The notes under the pieces are model-generated. The model was not told the DNA's origin. It was given only the letters and a program-made list of their open reading frames with translations, and ran no database searches. Shown piece by piece: positions 49,330 to 58,723 of a DNA stretch of 64,000 bases. The stretch covers positions 28,191 to 92,190 of the forward strand of contig CALBZW010000014.1 in NCBI GenBank assembly GCA_937889535.1, given 5' to 3'. How positions within the stretch are numbered: position 1 is the stretch's first letter; each line of letters begins with the position of its first letter. Source of the DNA: an uncultured Candidatus Saccharibacteria bacterium. Lineage in GTDB: Bacteria > Patescibacteriota > Saccharimonadia > Saccharimonadales > Saccharimonadaceae. A program made the position numbers and the translations under genes.

Positions 49330-51429
49330 ATGGCAAGTGAAATCAAAGACCTATCAAAATTCCGCAATATTGGGATTATCGCCCATATCGACGCGGGTAA
49401 AACCACTACTTCCGAAGCGATTTTGTATCGCACCGGCTTGAAGCACAAAATCAGCCTTGTTAAGGGTGATGATGGTGGCGCTACGACCGACTGGATGGAG
49501 CAGGAAAAGGAACGCGGTATTACGATTACTTCTGCCGCCGTCACAACCTATTGGAAGGGCCACAAGATTAACATCATTGATACCCCGGGACACATCGACT
49601 TTACCGCCGAAGTCGAACGTAGCTTGCGCGTACTCGACGGCGCCGTCGTGGTCTTCGACGGTAAGATGGGTGTTGAGGCTCAGTCTGAGACGGTTTGGCG
49701 CCAAGCAACTAAGTATGGCGTGCCAAGGATTTGTTTCGTCAACAAAATTAACCAAATCGGTGGTGACTTCTACAAATCTCTTGACAGTATTCACAAGCGC
49801 TTGTCAAAGAACGCCGTCGCAATTCATTTGCCAATTGGCTTCGAGAAAGATATTTGCGGCGTCGTCGATTTGATCGACATGAAAGCTTATACCTATAAGG
49901 ATTATGCTGATCATGAGCTAACGGTTGGCGAAATCCCAGCCGATATGCTCGAAAAGGCCAAGAATGCTCGTAGTATGCTCGTCGAAGAAGCTGTCCAGGC
50001 CGACGAAGCGTTGATGGAGAAATTCTTCAACCAGGGCGAAGAAGCGATTACCGAGATTGAGCTCAAAGCCGCCCTACGCAAACGTGTACTTGATGGTGAT
50101 TTCTACCTCGTCACCGGCGGTGATGGTCGCGGTGTAATCGTCGAGAAAGTTCTTGACCTTGTTGCTGACTACTTACCAAGTCCACTTGATCGCGATCAGG
50201 GTCAAACTGTCGGTATTAATCCAAAGACCGGCGAACAAGAAATTCGTAAAGCTAGCGACAGCGAACCACTGACCGCTCTTGCCTTCAAAATTGCTAGCGA
50301 CCCATTCGTTGGTAAACTTGTCTTCATTCGCGTCTATGCTGGTAAGTTGACATCCGGGAGTGGCGTGCTCAATGCTACAACCGGCAACAAAGAGCGTATT
50401 GGCCGTATCGTTCGCATGTTTGCCGATAAACGTGAAGAGATTTCTGAGATTTGCGCTGGTGATATCGCTGCCGTCGTTGGCATGAAAGATGTCACGACTG
50501 GCACAACGATCTGTGACCCAGCTCATCCAATCCACCTTGAGGATATTTCTTTCCCAGAACCACCAGTATCGATTGCCGTCGAACCGAAAACTAAGAGCGA
50601 CCAGGAAAAAATGGGTCTTGGCCTCTCAAAACTCGCTGAAGAAGACCCGACCTTCAAGGTTCATACTGACGAAGAGACCGGCCAGACAATTATTTCTGGT
50701 ATGGGTGAGTTGCACCTCGAAATCATTATCGACCGTTTGAAGAAAGAGCATAACGTTGAAGCTAATACCGGCGCTCCGCAGGTTGCCTATCGCGAAACTA
50801 TTCGCGGCACTGCCGAAGCTCAAGGTAAGCACGTCAAGCAGTCCGGTGGTAGCGGTCAATATGGTGACGTTTGGGTCAAGTTCGAGCCGAACGAACCGGG
50901 CAAAGGTTTTGAATTTATCGACCAAATTAAGGGCGGTGTCGTTCCTCAGGAATTCCGCAAACCAGTACAGAAAGGTATTGAAGAAACCTTGCAAGGTGGT
51001 GTTATTGCTGGATACCCAGTAGTAGACGTCAAGGCAACTCTGTATGATGGTAGCTACCATGATGTCGACTCGAATGAGCTTGCCTTTAAGCTTGCTGGTA
51101 GCCTCGCGACGAAAGCCGGCATCCAAAAAGCTAACCCAGTGCTGCTCGAACCAGTCATGAAAATGGAAATTACCACTCCGGAAGAGTTCATGGGTGACGT
51201 CATCGGCGATATCAACTCTCGCCGTGGTCGTATCGATAGCATGGAAGATTTGAACGGTGGTGCGAAGCTCATTAAGGCATTCTGCCCACTCGCAAATCTA
51301 TTCGGCTATACTAGCGACTTGCGTAGCATGTCTCAGGGTCGCGCCGCAAGCACAATGGAACTTCATGCGTATGAGGAAGTGCCACCAAACGTTGCACAAG
51401 AAGTAATCGAAAAAAGGAACGCGAAGTAA
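49330..51429 (+). CDS. fusA: Elongation factor G with altered G4 and G5 motifs
   Basis: 699 residues, ordinary five-domain EF-G. G1 is AHIDAGKTT, switch I and G3 (DTPGHIDF) are intact. G4 reads NKIN (residues 138-141) instead of NKxD, and the G5 loop reads TGGDGRG instead of the SA-containing loop. Domain IV (QSGGSGQYGDVWVKFEP) is normal. The leader has a CTACAC/GTGTAG stem and an AAAGGGAAA site. It stands alone, not with rpsL-rpsG. Confidence 0.97.
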   Translation: MASEIKDLSKFRNIGIIAHIDAGKTTTSEAILYRTGLKHKISLVKGDDGGATTDWMEQEKERGITITSAAVTTYWKGHKINIIDTPGHIDFTAEVERSLRVLDGAVVVFDGKMGVEAQSETVWRQATKYGVPRICFVNKINQIGGDFYKSLDSIHKRLSKNAVAIHLPIGFEKDICGVVDLIDMKAYTYKDYADHELTVGEIPADMLEKAKNARSMLVEEAVQADEALMEKFFNQGEEAITEIELKAALRKRVLDGDFYLVTGGDGRGVIVEKVLDLVADYLPSPLDRDQGQTVGINPKTGEQEIRKASDSEPLTALAFKIASDPFVGKLVFIRVYAGKLTSGSGVLNATTGNKERIGRIVRMFADKREEISEICAGDIAAVVGMKDVTTGTTICDPAHPIHLEDISFPEPPVSIAVEPKTKSDQEKMGLGLSKLAEEDPTFKVHTDEETGQTIISGMGELHLEIIIDRLKKEHNVEANTGAPQVAYRETIRGTAEAQGKHVKQSGGSGQYGDVWVKFEPNEPGKGFEFIDQIKGGVVPQEFRKPVQKGIEETLQGGVIAGYPVVDVKATLYDGSYHDVDSNELAFKLAGSLATKAGIQKANPVLLEPVMKMEITTPEEFMGDVIGDINSRRGRIDSMEDLNGGAKLIKAFCPLANLFGYTSDLRSMSQGRAASTMELHAYEEVPPNVAQEVIEKRNAK

Positions 51430-51485
51430 AAGAAAACAAGCTTTCTTTTACGAGCGGACGAATTTTCTGGCTATAAGCCAGAAAA
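51427..51485 (+). repeat. Two perfect stem-loops starting at the fusA stop codon
   Basis: TAAAAGAAA with TTTCTTTTA (51427-51450; the stop codon is the first three bases) and TTTTCTGGC with GCCAGAAAA (51463-51485), both 9-bp perfect stems with 5-6 base loops. They precede the terminator. Confidence 0.65.
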
Positions 51486-51513
51486 ACGAAATACGAAGTA
51501 GCTAACACAGCCA

Positions 51514-51543
51514 AAAGAGCAGGCAAACAGTCCTGCTCTTTTT
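51514..51543 (+). terminator. Terminator of fusA
   Basis: AAAGAGCAGG and CCTGCTCTTT arms (10 bp) followed by TTTTT. The rmuC promoter begins five bases later. Confidence 0.85.
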
Positions 51544-51544
51544 G

Positions 51545-51553
51545 TGCTATAAT
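51545..51553 (+). promoter_or_regulatory. Extended -10 promoter for leaderless rmuC
   Basis: TG-C-TATAAT ends seven bases before the ATG. No ribosome binding site. Confidence 0.65.
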
Positions 51554-51560
51554 AATCCTT

Positions 51561-52721
51561 ATGGATATCCTCATCTTAATCTTACTTATCGTCTCCGTCA
51601 TCTTGCTCCTCCTCAACTTCTTCCGTAAACCCGTCGCCCGCCTCGATACTGATCGTTTTGAAGAGCGCTTGATTCGGGTCGAAGGTGCACTCGACAAACT
51701 CGCACCTCAAATCGAAACCGAATTCCGCGAGAACCGTAAGGAGATTTCCGATAACCTCCAGACCGTCGGTCGCACGCTTGACTCCCGTGTAAAGCTTCTC
51801 CAAGACGACAATAACAAAAAACTTGAAGAAATGCGTCTCACTGTTGACGAAAAATTGCAGCAATCCGTTGAAAAACGCTTCAATGACAGCTTCAAGCTCA
51901 TCTCGAACCAACTCACCCAAGTTTACCAGGGTCTCGGTGAAATGAAAAATCTCGCCCATGGCGTCGGCGATTTAAAAAAAGTCATGGAGGGCGTCAAAAC
52001 TCGCGGAATTTATGGCGAAGTCCAGCTCAGCAGCATCATTTCCGATTGCCTTAATCCTAACCAATATGTCGAAAACACCATCACAAAAGCTGACACTAAT
52101 GATCGCGTCGAATTCGCTATCAAAATGCCTGGCAAAATCGATGACGCCGTCTTCCTTCCAATCGACTCCAAATTTCCCGTCGAGAATTACGCTCGCCTGA
52201 TTCATGCCTACGACAACGAAGGACGAACCGAAATCGACAAGTACCGCAAAGCTCTCACCACCGACGTCAAAGAACAAGCGAAAAAGATTTCAACGAAATA
52301 CCTTGACCCACCCAGCACAACTGATTTCGGTATCATGTTCGTACCAACCGAAAGTTTGTACGCTGAAATCTTGCGTATTCCCGGCCTGAGCGACGAAATT
52401 CGGCAAAAGTTCAATGTCGTCCTTGCCTCGCCGAGTACGCTGCCGGTTATTCTTTCTGGTTTAACTATGGGCTTCCGCAGCGTCGCCATCGAAAAACGTT
52501 CCGCTGAAGTCTGGCAAACTCTTGGCGCCGTCAAAACTCAATTTACAAAATTCGGAGACTTGTTGGCTGCTACACGCAAAAAACTCGAAGAAACCACCAA
52601 CAAAATCGGCGCCGCCGAAGTCACTTCACGCCAAATCGAGCGTAAACTCCGCGATGTCGAAGCCCTACCAGCAACCGATGGTCCAGTAGCAATCGAAGAG
52701 CCAAACGAAAGCATGGTATAA
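51561..52721 (+). CDS. rmuC: RmuC-family DNA recombination protein
   Basis: A short membrane helix at the start, a coiled coil (residues 40-130), then the RmuC domain with GVKTRGIYGEVQLSSIISD, DSKFPVENY and SLYAEILRIPG. In E. coli the protein limits genome inversions at short repeats. 386 residues. The next gene's -10 box lies within the last codons and stop. Confidence 0.92.
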   Translation: MDILILILLIVSVILLLLNFFRKPVARLDTDRFEERLIRVEGALDKLAPQIETEFRENRKEISDNLQTVGRTLDSRVKLLQDDNNKKLEEMRLTVDEKLQQSVEKRFNDSFKLISNQLTQVYQGLGEMKNLAHGVGDLKKVMEGVKTRGIYGEVQLSSIISDCLNPNQYVENTITKADTNDRVEFAIKMPGKIDDAVFLPIDSKFPVENYARLIHAYDNEGRTEIDKYRKALTTDVKEQAKKISTKYLDPPSTTDFGIMFVPTESLYAEILRIPGLSDEIRQKFNVVLASPSTLPVILSGLTMGFRSVAIEKRSAEVWQTLGAVKTQFTKFGDLLAATRKKLEETTNKIGAAEVTSRQIERKLRDVEALPATDGPVAIEEPNESMV

Positions 52722-52722
52722 T
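52714..52722 (+). promoter_or_regulatory. Extended -10 promoter for leaderless CmpB-like gene
   Basis: TG-G-TATAAT overlaps the rmuC stop codon and ends six bases before the ATG. Confidence 0.6.
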
Positions 52723-52728
52723 ATCCCC

Positions 52729-53394
52729 ATGGAAAGACTTGCGATTATTTTTCTTATCTTCATGACTTACGCCTTTGGCGGTTGGGCGATGGAAGTCATT
52801 ATTAGTCTCCTGCAGCGCCGTAAACTCGTCAACCGCGGCTTCCTGGTCGGTCCGATTTGTCCGATTTATGGCGTCGGCGCCCTCCTCCTTTCATTGGTCG
52901 TCAGCTCAGACGAAAGCCCTCTAGTAATTTTCTGTGTTGCCGTTGTTGGCAGCGCAGTCCTTGAATATGGCATTAGCTATATTATGGAAAAACTATTCCG
53001 CGTCCGATGGTGGGATTATACTGATCAACCTTTTAATCTCAATGGTCGCATCTGCGCTGAATCCGTCCTTGCTTTCGGCGTAATTGGGGTCCTGATTCTA
53101 AAAATCATCAACCCTGCGCTCCTGACACTATATAGTTCTATGCCGCAGTTTCTTATGCTCCTACTCGCCGCTATACTCGCAGCCTGGCTTATCTTCGACA
53201 TCGCACTCTCGCTCTGGCTCATGCTCGGCGTTCGCGTTACCGTCGGCACGGTCCAGCGTGACGCTACCGACGAAATTGCCGCCCGTGTTCACGAAGTTCT
53301 GACCGACAAGGGCAAACTCAATCGTCGCCTCGTTAAGGCCTTCCCAAATCAAACTCCAACCAAAAAAGCTCCTCGGAAGAAGTCCAAACAATAG
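52729..53394 (+). CDS. CmpB-type (PF06541) membrane protein
   Basis: Five membrane helices. The start IFLIFMTYAFGGWAMEVIIS and the RGFLVGPICPIYGVGALLL box are the family signature; PICPIYG is near diagnostic. Often annotated as putative ABC transporter type IV, but no transport function has been shown. The tail is lysine-rich. No ribosome binding site. Confidence 0.85.
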   Translation: MERLAIIFLIFMTYAFGGWAMEVIISLLQRRKLVNRGFLVGPICPIYGVGALLLSLVVSSDESPLVIFCVAVVGSAVLEYGISYIMEKLFRVRWWDYTDQPFNLNGRICAESVLAFGVIGVLILKIINPALLTLYSSMPQFLMLLLAAILAAWLIFDIALSLWLMLGVRVTVGTVQRDATDEIAARVHEVLTDKGKLNRRLVKAFPNQTPTKKAPRKKSKQ

Positions 53395-53396
53395 TG

Positions 53397-53405
53397 TGCT
53401 ATAAT
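53397..53405 (+). promoter_or_regulatory. Extended -10 promoter for leaderless NrnA-like gene
   Basis: TG-C-TATAAT ends nine bases before the ATG; no ribosome binding site. Confidence 0.55.
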
Positions 53406-53414
53406 ATATAGTAT

Positions 53415-54413
53415 ATGTACGAGAAATTTGCGGAGTTTTTGGCCGATAAGCGCCGAATCTGTATTATCCAAGCTGAAAACCCAGACGGCGACTCGCTTGG
53501 GAGCGCCATCGCCCTAGATTATATCCTAAAGGACACCGAGAATAGTCTATGCTGCCCAGTCGACATTCCGAAGTATCTACGTTACTTCCCAGATTGGTCT
53601 CGCGTCAGCAATGAATTTGATTACAAGGCCGACGGGTACATTATTGTTGATACTGCAGCAAATGTCCTATTGTCGAAATTGTTAGACGACACTGCAATTA
53701 AAAATTGCCTCTATCAAAAACCCGTCCTCGTCCTCGATCATCATGAATCCGAAGACGATCTCGAATTTCCGCACGAAGCGATTATCGAGACTTTACCCGC
53801 TTGCGCTATGCTAATTTTCAAAATTGCTCACGAGCTAAAATATGAAATCCCTCTAGTCGCCGCCGAAGCGATTTATTCTGCAATCTCATCAGACACACTT
53901 GGCCTAGTCAGCAACTCAGTCAACGCCGAAACTATGCGCGTAATGGCTGATCTAATCGACCTGGGCGTTAACCCTGCTAAGCTCGATGAGCATCGACGCG
54001 AATTTATGAAAAAATCTCCACGCATTCTCGATTATAAAGCCGACTTAATCAAACGTATTGATTATTCACTCGACGGAGAATTAGCGACAGTGCACATTCC
54101 GTTTGAGGATATTCAAATGTATTCCGATGAATATAACCCTAACGTTCTCATTCTCGAAGAAATGCGCCTCGTCGAAAAGGTCATTGTCGCCGTCGCAATT
54201 AAAACCTACCCTGACGGCAAAATTACCGGCAAAGTCCGTACAAGCAGTCCCATTGCCGACCAAATCGCCGGGTATTTCGGTGGTGGCGGTCACCCTTTTG
54301 CTGCCGGTTTTCGCACTTATGACATGAGTTATGATGACGTCGTCAGTGATTTAGTAAAAATTATCCCTGGATTACTCGAACAAGCTGCTATCGACCAAGC
54401 AGAGGAGGACTAA
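53415..54413 (+). CDS. DHH-family phosphoesterase, NrnA-like
   Basis: Motifs NPDGDSLGSAIAL, VDTAAN, LDHHESED (the DHH) and SSDTLGL make the metal site; the DHHA1 part ends GGGGHPFAAGF. Members degrade short oligoribonucleotides and 3'-phosphoadenosine phosphate. 332 residues. Its stop overlaps the next start by one base. Confidence 0.93.
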   Translation: MYEKFAEFLADKRRICIIQAENPDGDSLGSAIALDYILKDTENSLCCPVDIPKYLRYFPDWSRVSNEFDYKADGYIIVDTAANVLLSKLLDDTAIKNCLYQKPVLVLDHHESEDDLEFPHEAIIETLPACAMLIFKIAHELKYEIPLVAAEAIYSAISSDTLGLVSNSVNAETMRVMADLIDLGVNPAKLDEHRREFMKKSPRILDYKADLIKRIDYSLDGELATVHIPFEDIQMYSDEYNPNVLILEEMRLVEKVIVAVAIKTYPDGKITGKVRTSSPIADQIAGYFGGGGHPFAAGFRTYDMSYDDVVSDLVKIIPGLLEQAAIDQAEED

Positions 54414-55273
54414 TGCCGCGCGCCAATAGCAAATTTTACAACTTCCGTACTAGAGTTTGGCATAAAATACTGCGTCGCCCGATACACCTAAAGGCAGCAT
54501 ATGACTCTAAACTTAAAAATCCTAAATTGACTGTCGTTTTTCTACACGGCATTTCCGCTACATCCGATACTTGGCGTACAACGATTCGCCAATTTAGTAA
54601 GAATCCTGATCTAAAAGACGTCCGCTTTATTGCGCTTGATCTACTAGGATTCGGTGTTTCCTTACAATCCACCTGGCTTGATTATGACTACGACGATTAT
54701 GACCGTGCACTCGATGCCGCATTAAGGCGTCTCAAAGTCGAAGGCCCAGTCGTACTCGTCGGTCATTCTATGGGATCGCTTATTGCCGCCGATTACGCAA
54801 CGAATTATCAATCAAGTTTCGATATCGTACATTTGATTCTCGTCTCACCTCCAGTACTTATGTCCGAAGAACTCGCTAAACTACCAGATAAAGTCTATAC
54901 TAAATCCTACGGTTCACTCCATCGTCTCGCCAATGACGAACCAGTTATGGAAGTAATTGCAAATTTCATTCAAAGATTCAGTAGTTTTAGCAGCAAATAT
55001 ATTAAAACACCCGCTTTCGGACGTTCCATGGACAATATTATCTTGAATCACAAAAATTATCGTACTTTTACGAAAATCAAAGTCCCGACTTTGATCATTC
55101 ACGGCCACTTTGACCCACTCGTCATGCGCTCAAACCTCAAGCACGTCGCTGAAGTCAACTCAAAATACGTACGTTTTGTTAGTGTCATGGGCCATCACGA
55201 TGTCTCCGCTCAAAAACGCAGCAAAATGCTCATCGAACTAAAAAAAGTTTTACGCGAGGAAAAAGCCAAATGA
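54413..55273 (+). CDS. Alpha/beta hydrolase
   Basis: Nucleophile elbow GHSMGS; an oxyanion region LHGISATSDTW; later HGHFDPLV and MGHHDVS carry the acid and histidine. 286 residues. Substrate unknown. It overlaps the DHH gene and cysS by one and four bases. Confidence 0.9.
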   Translation: MPRANSKFYNFRTRVWHKILRRPIHLKAAYDSKLKNPKLTVVFLHGISATSDTWRTTIRQFSKNPDLKDVRFIALDLLGFGVSLQSTWLDYDYDDYDRALDAALRRLKVEGPVVLVGHSMGSLIAADYATNYQSSFDIVHLILVSPPVLMSEELAKLPDKVYTKSYGSLHRLANDEPVMEVIANFIQRFSSFSSKYIKTPAFGRSMDNIILNHKNYRTFTKIKVPTLIIHGHFDPLVMRSNLKHVAEVNSKYVRFVSVMGHHDVSAQKRSKMLIELKKVLREEKAK

Positions 55274-56610
55274 AACTATTCAATACATTAAGTCGCAAAC
55301 TTGAAGAATTTAAACCTTTTGACCCTAGCCGCGTCAAGATTTATACTTGCGGCCCGACAGTTTATAGTTCACCCCATATCGGCAATTACGCAGCGTATGT
55401 TTACTGGGATTTATTGGTACGTACGCTAAAAGCTAATGGCTATGGCGTTGACCGCGTACTAAATTTGACTGACGTTGGTCATCTTAGCTCTGATGGTGAC
55501 GACGGCGAGGACAAACTCGAAAAAGGTGCTAGGCTCAGCGGTAAAAGCGTTTGGGAAATTGCGGAGTTTTATACTAATGAGTTCCTAGAGGGCTTTCGTA
55601 GCCTGAAACTCGTCGAACCGAATACGATTGCCAAAGCCACTGATTATATCGAAGAGGATATTGAGCTAGTCGAGACACTGACGGCTAGAGGATATACTTA
55701 TGAAACGAGCGATGGGATTTATTTCGATACTAGTAAATTTCCAAAATATGCTAATTTTGCAAGGCTGGATTTAGAGGGAATAAAAGCTGGAGCGCGAGTT
55801 GAATTATCTAGCGAAAAACGCAATCCGAGCGATTTTGCTGTTTGGAAATTCATCCAACCCGGCGAAAAACACGACATGCGCTGGGATTATCTCGGTCGTC
55901 CCGGCTATCCCGGCTGGCATCTTGAATGTTCGACTATTATCCATACTGTACTCGGTGAAACGATTGATATTCATACCGGCGGCATCGACCACATCCCAGT
56001 TCATCATACCAATGAGATCGCGCAAAGCGAAGCCGCTTTTGATAAGCAACTTGCTAAGTATTGGCTGCATTGTAATCACTTGCTCAGCGCTGGCGAAAAA
56101 ATCTCCAAAAGCCTCGGCAATGGCTACACTTTGAAAGATTTAGCAGAAAAAGGCTACTCGCCGCTTGATTACAAAATGTGGGTTCTGCAAGGCCATTATC
56201 GCTCCGAACGCGACTTTAGCTGGGAGGGACTAGAAGCTGCCCGCGTGAGACGACTCGGATGGCGCAACCGAATTGCGAAAGTACGACAAACTGAAATTAA
56301 AGGCGAAAACCCCGAAAGTATTGTCGCCGCCGCGAGCGACGACCTTGGGTCACCAGCCGGGTTTGCATTAGTTGATAATACCGAGCTAGACCTAGCTGGC
56401 TGGGAAATAGTCGACGGGCTGTTCGGCCTCGGGCTAATTGAGAACACTCCGGATATTAGTGAAGAATGCAAGATACTACTCGCTGAACGCGAAATGGCAC
56501 GCGAACAAAAAGACTTCGCAAAATCCGATGATCTACGCAACAAACTTGCCGAATATAATATTGCCGTACTCGACACGCCGGACGGTCAAGTCTGGCAATA
56601 CGCGCGCTAG
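55270..56610 (+). CDS. cysS: Cysteinyl-tRNA synthetase
   Basis: The zinc site includes TCGPTVYSSPHIGN (C of CGP and HIGN motif) and GWHLECSTI plus HTGGIDHIPVHHTNE. The KMSKS box is KISKSLGNG. 446 residues, near normal size (about 460). Overlaps the hydrolase by ATGA. Confidence 0.97.
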   Translation: MKLFNTLSRKLEEFKPFDPSRVKIYTCGPTVYSSPHIGNYAAYVYWDLLVRTLKANGYGVDRVLNLTDVGHLSSDGDDGEDKLEKGARLSGKSVWEIAEFYTNEFLEGFRSLKLVEPNTIAKATDYIEEDIELVETLTARGYTYETSDGIYFDTSKFPKYANFARLDLEGIKAGARVELSSEKRNPSDFAVWKFIQPGEKHDMRWDYLGRPGYPGWHLECSTIIHTVLGETIDIHTGGIDHIPVHHTNEIAQSEAAFDKQLAKYWLHCNHLLSAGEKISKSLGNGYTLKDLAEKGYSPLDYKMWVLQGHYRSERDFSWEGLEAARVRRLGWRNRIAKVRQTEIKGENPESIVAAASDDLGSPAGFALVDNTELDLAGWEIVDGLFGLGLIENTPDISEECKILLAEREMAREQKDFAKSDDLRNKLAEYNIAVLDTPDGQVWQYAR

Positions 56611-56612
56611 CG

Positions 56613-56621
56613 TGTTATGAT
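56613..56621 (+). promoter_or_regulatory. Extended -10 promoter for leaderless ABC ATPase gene
   Basis: TG-T-TATGAT ends six bases before the ATG. No ribosome binding site. Confidence 0.55.
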
Positions 56622-56627
56622 AGTAGA

Positions 56628-57398
56628 ATGGAACAACCAGTTATCGAGGTCAAAAACTTAGTCAAAGTCTACGGCAAACGTTCGACCGCCTTTACGGCTT
56701 TGAAAAAAATCAACTTAGAAATTCAAAAAGGTGAATCCGTTGCCATTATTGGTAAATCTGGCTCCGGCAAGTCCACACTCATGCACTTGCTCGCCCTACT
56801 TGATCTTCCAACCGAGGGTAATGTAATAGTCGACGGCATCGATTCAACAAAGCTAAAAACTAAACAACTCAATACCCTACGTAATGACGATTTCGGCTTT
56901 GTTTTTCAGCAATTTTTCATGAACCCGCAAGACACAGTCCTAGAAAATGTCACTCTGCCGCTCAAAATTGCTGGCAAACGCCGCAAAGAACGTCGCGAGC
57001 TCGCCATGAAAGCCCTGCGTACTGTCGGCCTAGCCGATCGCGCAAAATTCAAGGCCAATGACCTATCCGGTGGCCAGAAACAACGCGTCTGCATTGCCCG
57101 CGCCATTGTCAACAACCCAAAAATCCTCTTCGCCGACGAGCCGACCGGCAATCTCGACTCTGCGACCGGTGAAAAAGTCATCAAGTTACTATTCGGTTTA
57201 CAGAAAAAAGGCGTTACGCTAATTATCGTTACCCACGACGAAGACCTAGCTAAGATGTGCGATCGCCAAGTTCGCATTTCCGATGGTAAAGTCACCGAAG
57301 ACTCCGCCAGTCAGAGCAAAACATCTACGAAAAAGCCTAAAAAATCCACTACCAAGACCAAGGCGGCCAAAAACCAAACCGCGAAAGGAGAAAACTAA
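56628..57398 (+). CDS. ABC transporter ATPase (MacB/LolD type)
   Basis: Walker A GKSGSGKST, signature LSGGQKQRVCIARAI, Walker B ILFADEPTGNLDS, and HDED switch. MacB/LolD-type is shown by the FVFQQFFMNPQDT and LPLKIAGKRRKER segments. A lysine-rich tail. Its stop overlaps the permease start by one base. Confidence 0.93.
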   Translation: MEQPVIEVKNLVKVYGKRSTAFTALKKINLEIQKGESVAIIGKSGSGKSTLMHLLALLDLPTEGNVIVDGIDSTKLKTKQLNTLRNDDFGFVFQQFFMNPQDTVLENVTLPLKIAGKRRKERRELAMKALRTVGLADRAKFKANDLSGGQKQRVCIARAIVNNPKILFADEPTGNLDSATGEKVIKLLFGLQKKGVTLIIVTHDEDLAKMCDRQVRISDGKVTEDSASQSKTSTKKPKKSTTKTKAAKNQTAKGEN

Positions 57399-58723
57399 TG
57401 AAATTCTTTGATATTTTGCGCACTGCGAACCACAACCTCTTTCGCAACAAGGTTCGCACCATGCTAACCGTTATCGCAATCTTTGTTGGTAGCTTTACGA
57501 TTATTCTCAATGTCGCAATTAATACTGGCGTTAATTCATTTATCGACGAACAGACTGCTAGCCTCGGCGGCGACAATTTCATCATGCTTATGCCATCCGG
57601 TTCATCCGAGATGGCTTCAAGTATGGTCGCTTCTAGCGAGCCCGTAGAGTTCATCGAGAAAAAGACTGGTGAAACCGAAATCGGTGCTTTCTCTGATGAA
57701 GACATTGAAAAACTAAAACAAATTGACGGCATCGACGCAGACTCATTCTATTCTCCTGCCCCTCTCAGCGGTACAGGCTACTATGCTAGCGATAAAACCG
57801 ACAAGAAATATGAAATCCAAAACCTCATGATTCTGCCTCCAGGGAATTTTAAAATTCCGCTCGCCGCCGGCGAATTAGTCGATAAAGACGACGCCGCAAA
57901 GTCTAAAAACCAAGTCGTACTCGCTCCTGGATACCGAGAAGCGCTAGGCTACGAAACTGATGAAGATATTATCGGTCAAACCATCACTATTAGCATTAAA
58001 AATGAAATCCTCGACAAATGGACAGCGATCGACGTCGAAGTTGTCGGCGTCGAAGCTAGCGGCATTGTTTCAAGTAGTATGGGTACGCTTATCTCGCACG
58101 CCGTCTACGATGCACTTGCTGACGCAGTTTACGAAGGTTATCCAAGCGAATATCGCGACAACCAGCCGAATTACTATATCATGGCAACATATGACACAAG
58201 TCGTTTTAGCGAAGACGAGATCAAGCAGGCCATTGCTGATGCAGGCTATGAAGCCTGGACCGTTTCCGACATGATGGGTATGATTCGGACTTTCTTCGAC
58301 GCAATCATGATTGTCTTTACGATCTTCGGCAGTATCGCTTTGCTTGCCGCCGCCATCGGTATTATTAATACTCTACTCATGTCAGTTGAAGAGCGTACTC
58401 GCGAAATTGGCCTCGACAAAGCCCTTGGCATGTCGAGCGGACGCGTGTTCACCGAATTTGCCGTCGAAGCTATTAGTCTAGGTTTCTGGGGTTCTGCTTT
58501 TGGCGTAGTCGTCGCGATGTTTATCGGCACACTCGCGAACTCCGCCGTACATGCACCAGGCGGTTTCCTCGCAGAACTTCCGACTTTCAATCTATTTGAG
58601 TTTACCGCCAGCAATATTATACCGTTCATGATTATCATCATGTTCATCGCTTTTCTCGCCGGCACTATCCCTGCTTGGAAAGCCGCTCATAAGAATCCAA
58701 TCGACGCCCTAAGATATGAATAA
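57398..58723 (+). CDS. ABC transporter permease (MacB/FtsX type)
   Basis: One N-terminal helix (TMLTVIAIFVGSFTIILNVA), a large periplasmic-type domain (residues 55-290), and three C-terminal helices with ERTREIGLDKALGMSSGRVF between. This is the MacB arrangement. Substrate (peptide, lipid or antibiotic) unknown. It overlaps the next gene by eight bases. Confidence 0.9.
   Translation: MKFFDILRTANHNLFRNKVRTMLTVIAIFVGSFTIILNVAINTGVNSFIDEQTASLGGDNFIMLMPSGSSEMASSMVASSEPVEFIEKKTGETEIGAFSDEDIEKLKQIDGIDADSFYSPAPLSGTGYYASDKTDKKYEIQNLMILPPGNFKIPLAAGELVDKDDAAKSKNQVVLAPGYREALGYETDEDIIGQTITISIKNEILDKWTAIDVEVVGVEASGIVSSSMGTLISHAVYDALADAVYEGYPSEYRDNQPNYYIMATYDTSRFSEDEIKQAIADAGYEAWTVSDMMGMIRTFFDAIMIVFTIFGSIALLAAAIGIINTLLMSVEERTREIGLDKALGMSSGRVFTEFAVEAISLGFWGSAFGVVVAMFIGTLANSAVHAPGGFLAELPTFNLFEFTASNIIPFMIIIMFIAFLAGTIPAWKAAHKNPIDALRYE

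Noticed and set aside
51311..51697. Minus-strand reading frame across the fusA end and rmuC start
   Set aside because: It crosses two hairpins and a terminator and has no ribosome binding site; it is a shadow of the plus-strand genes.
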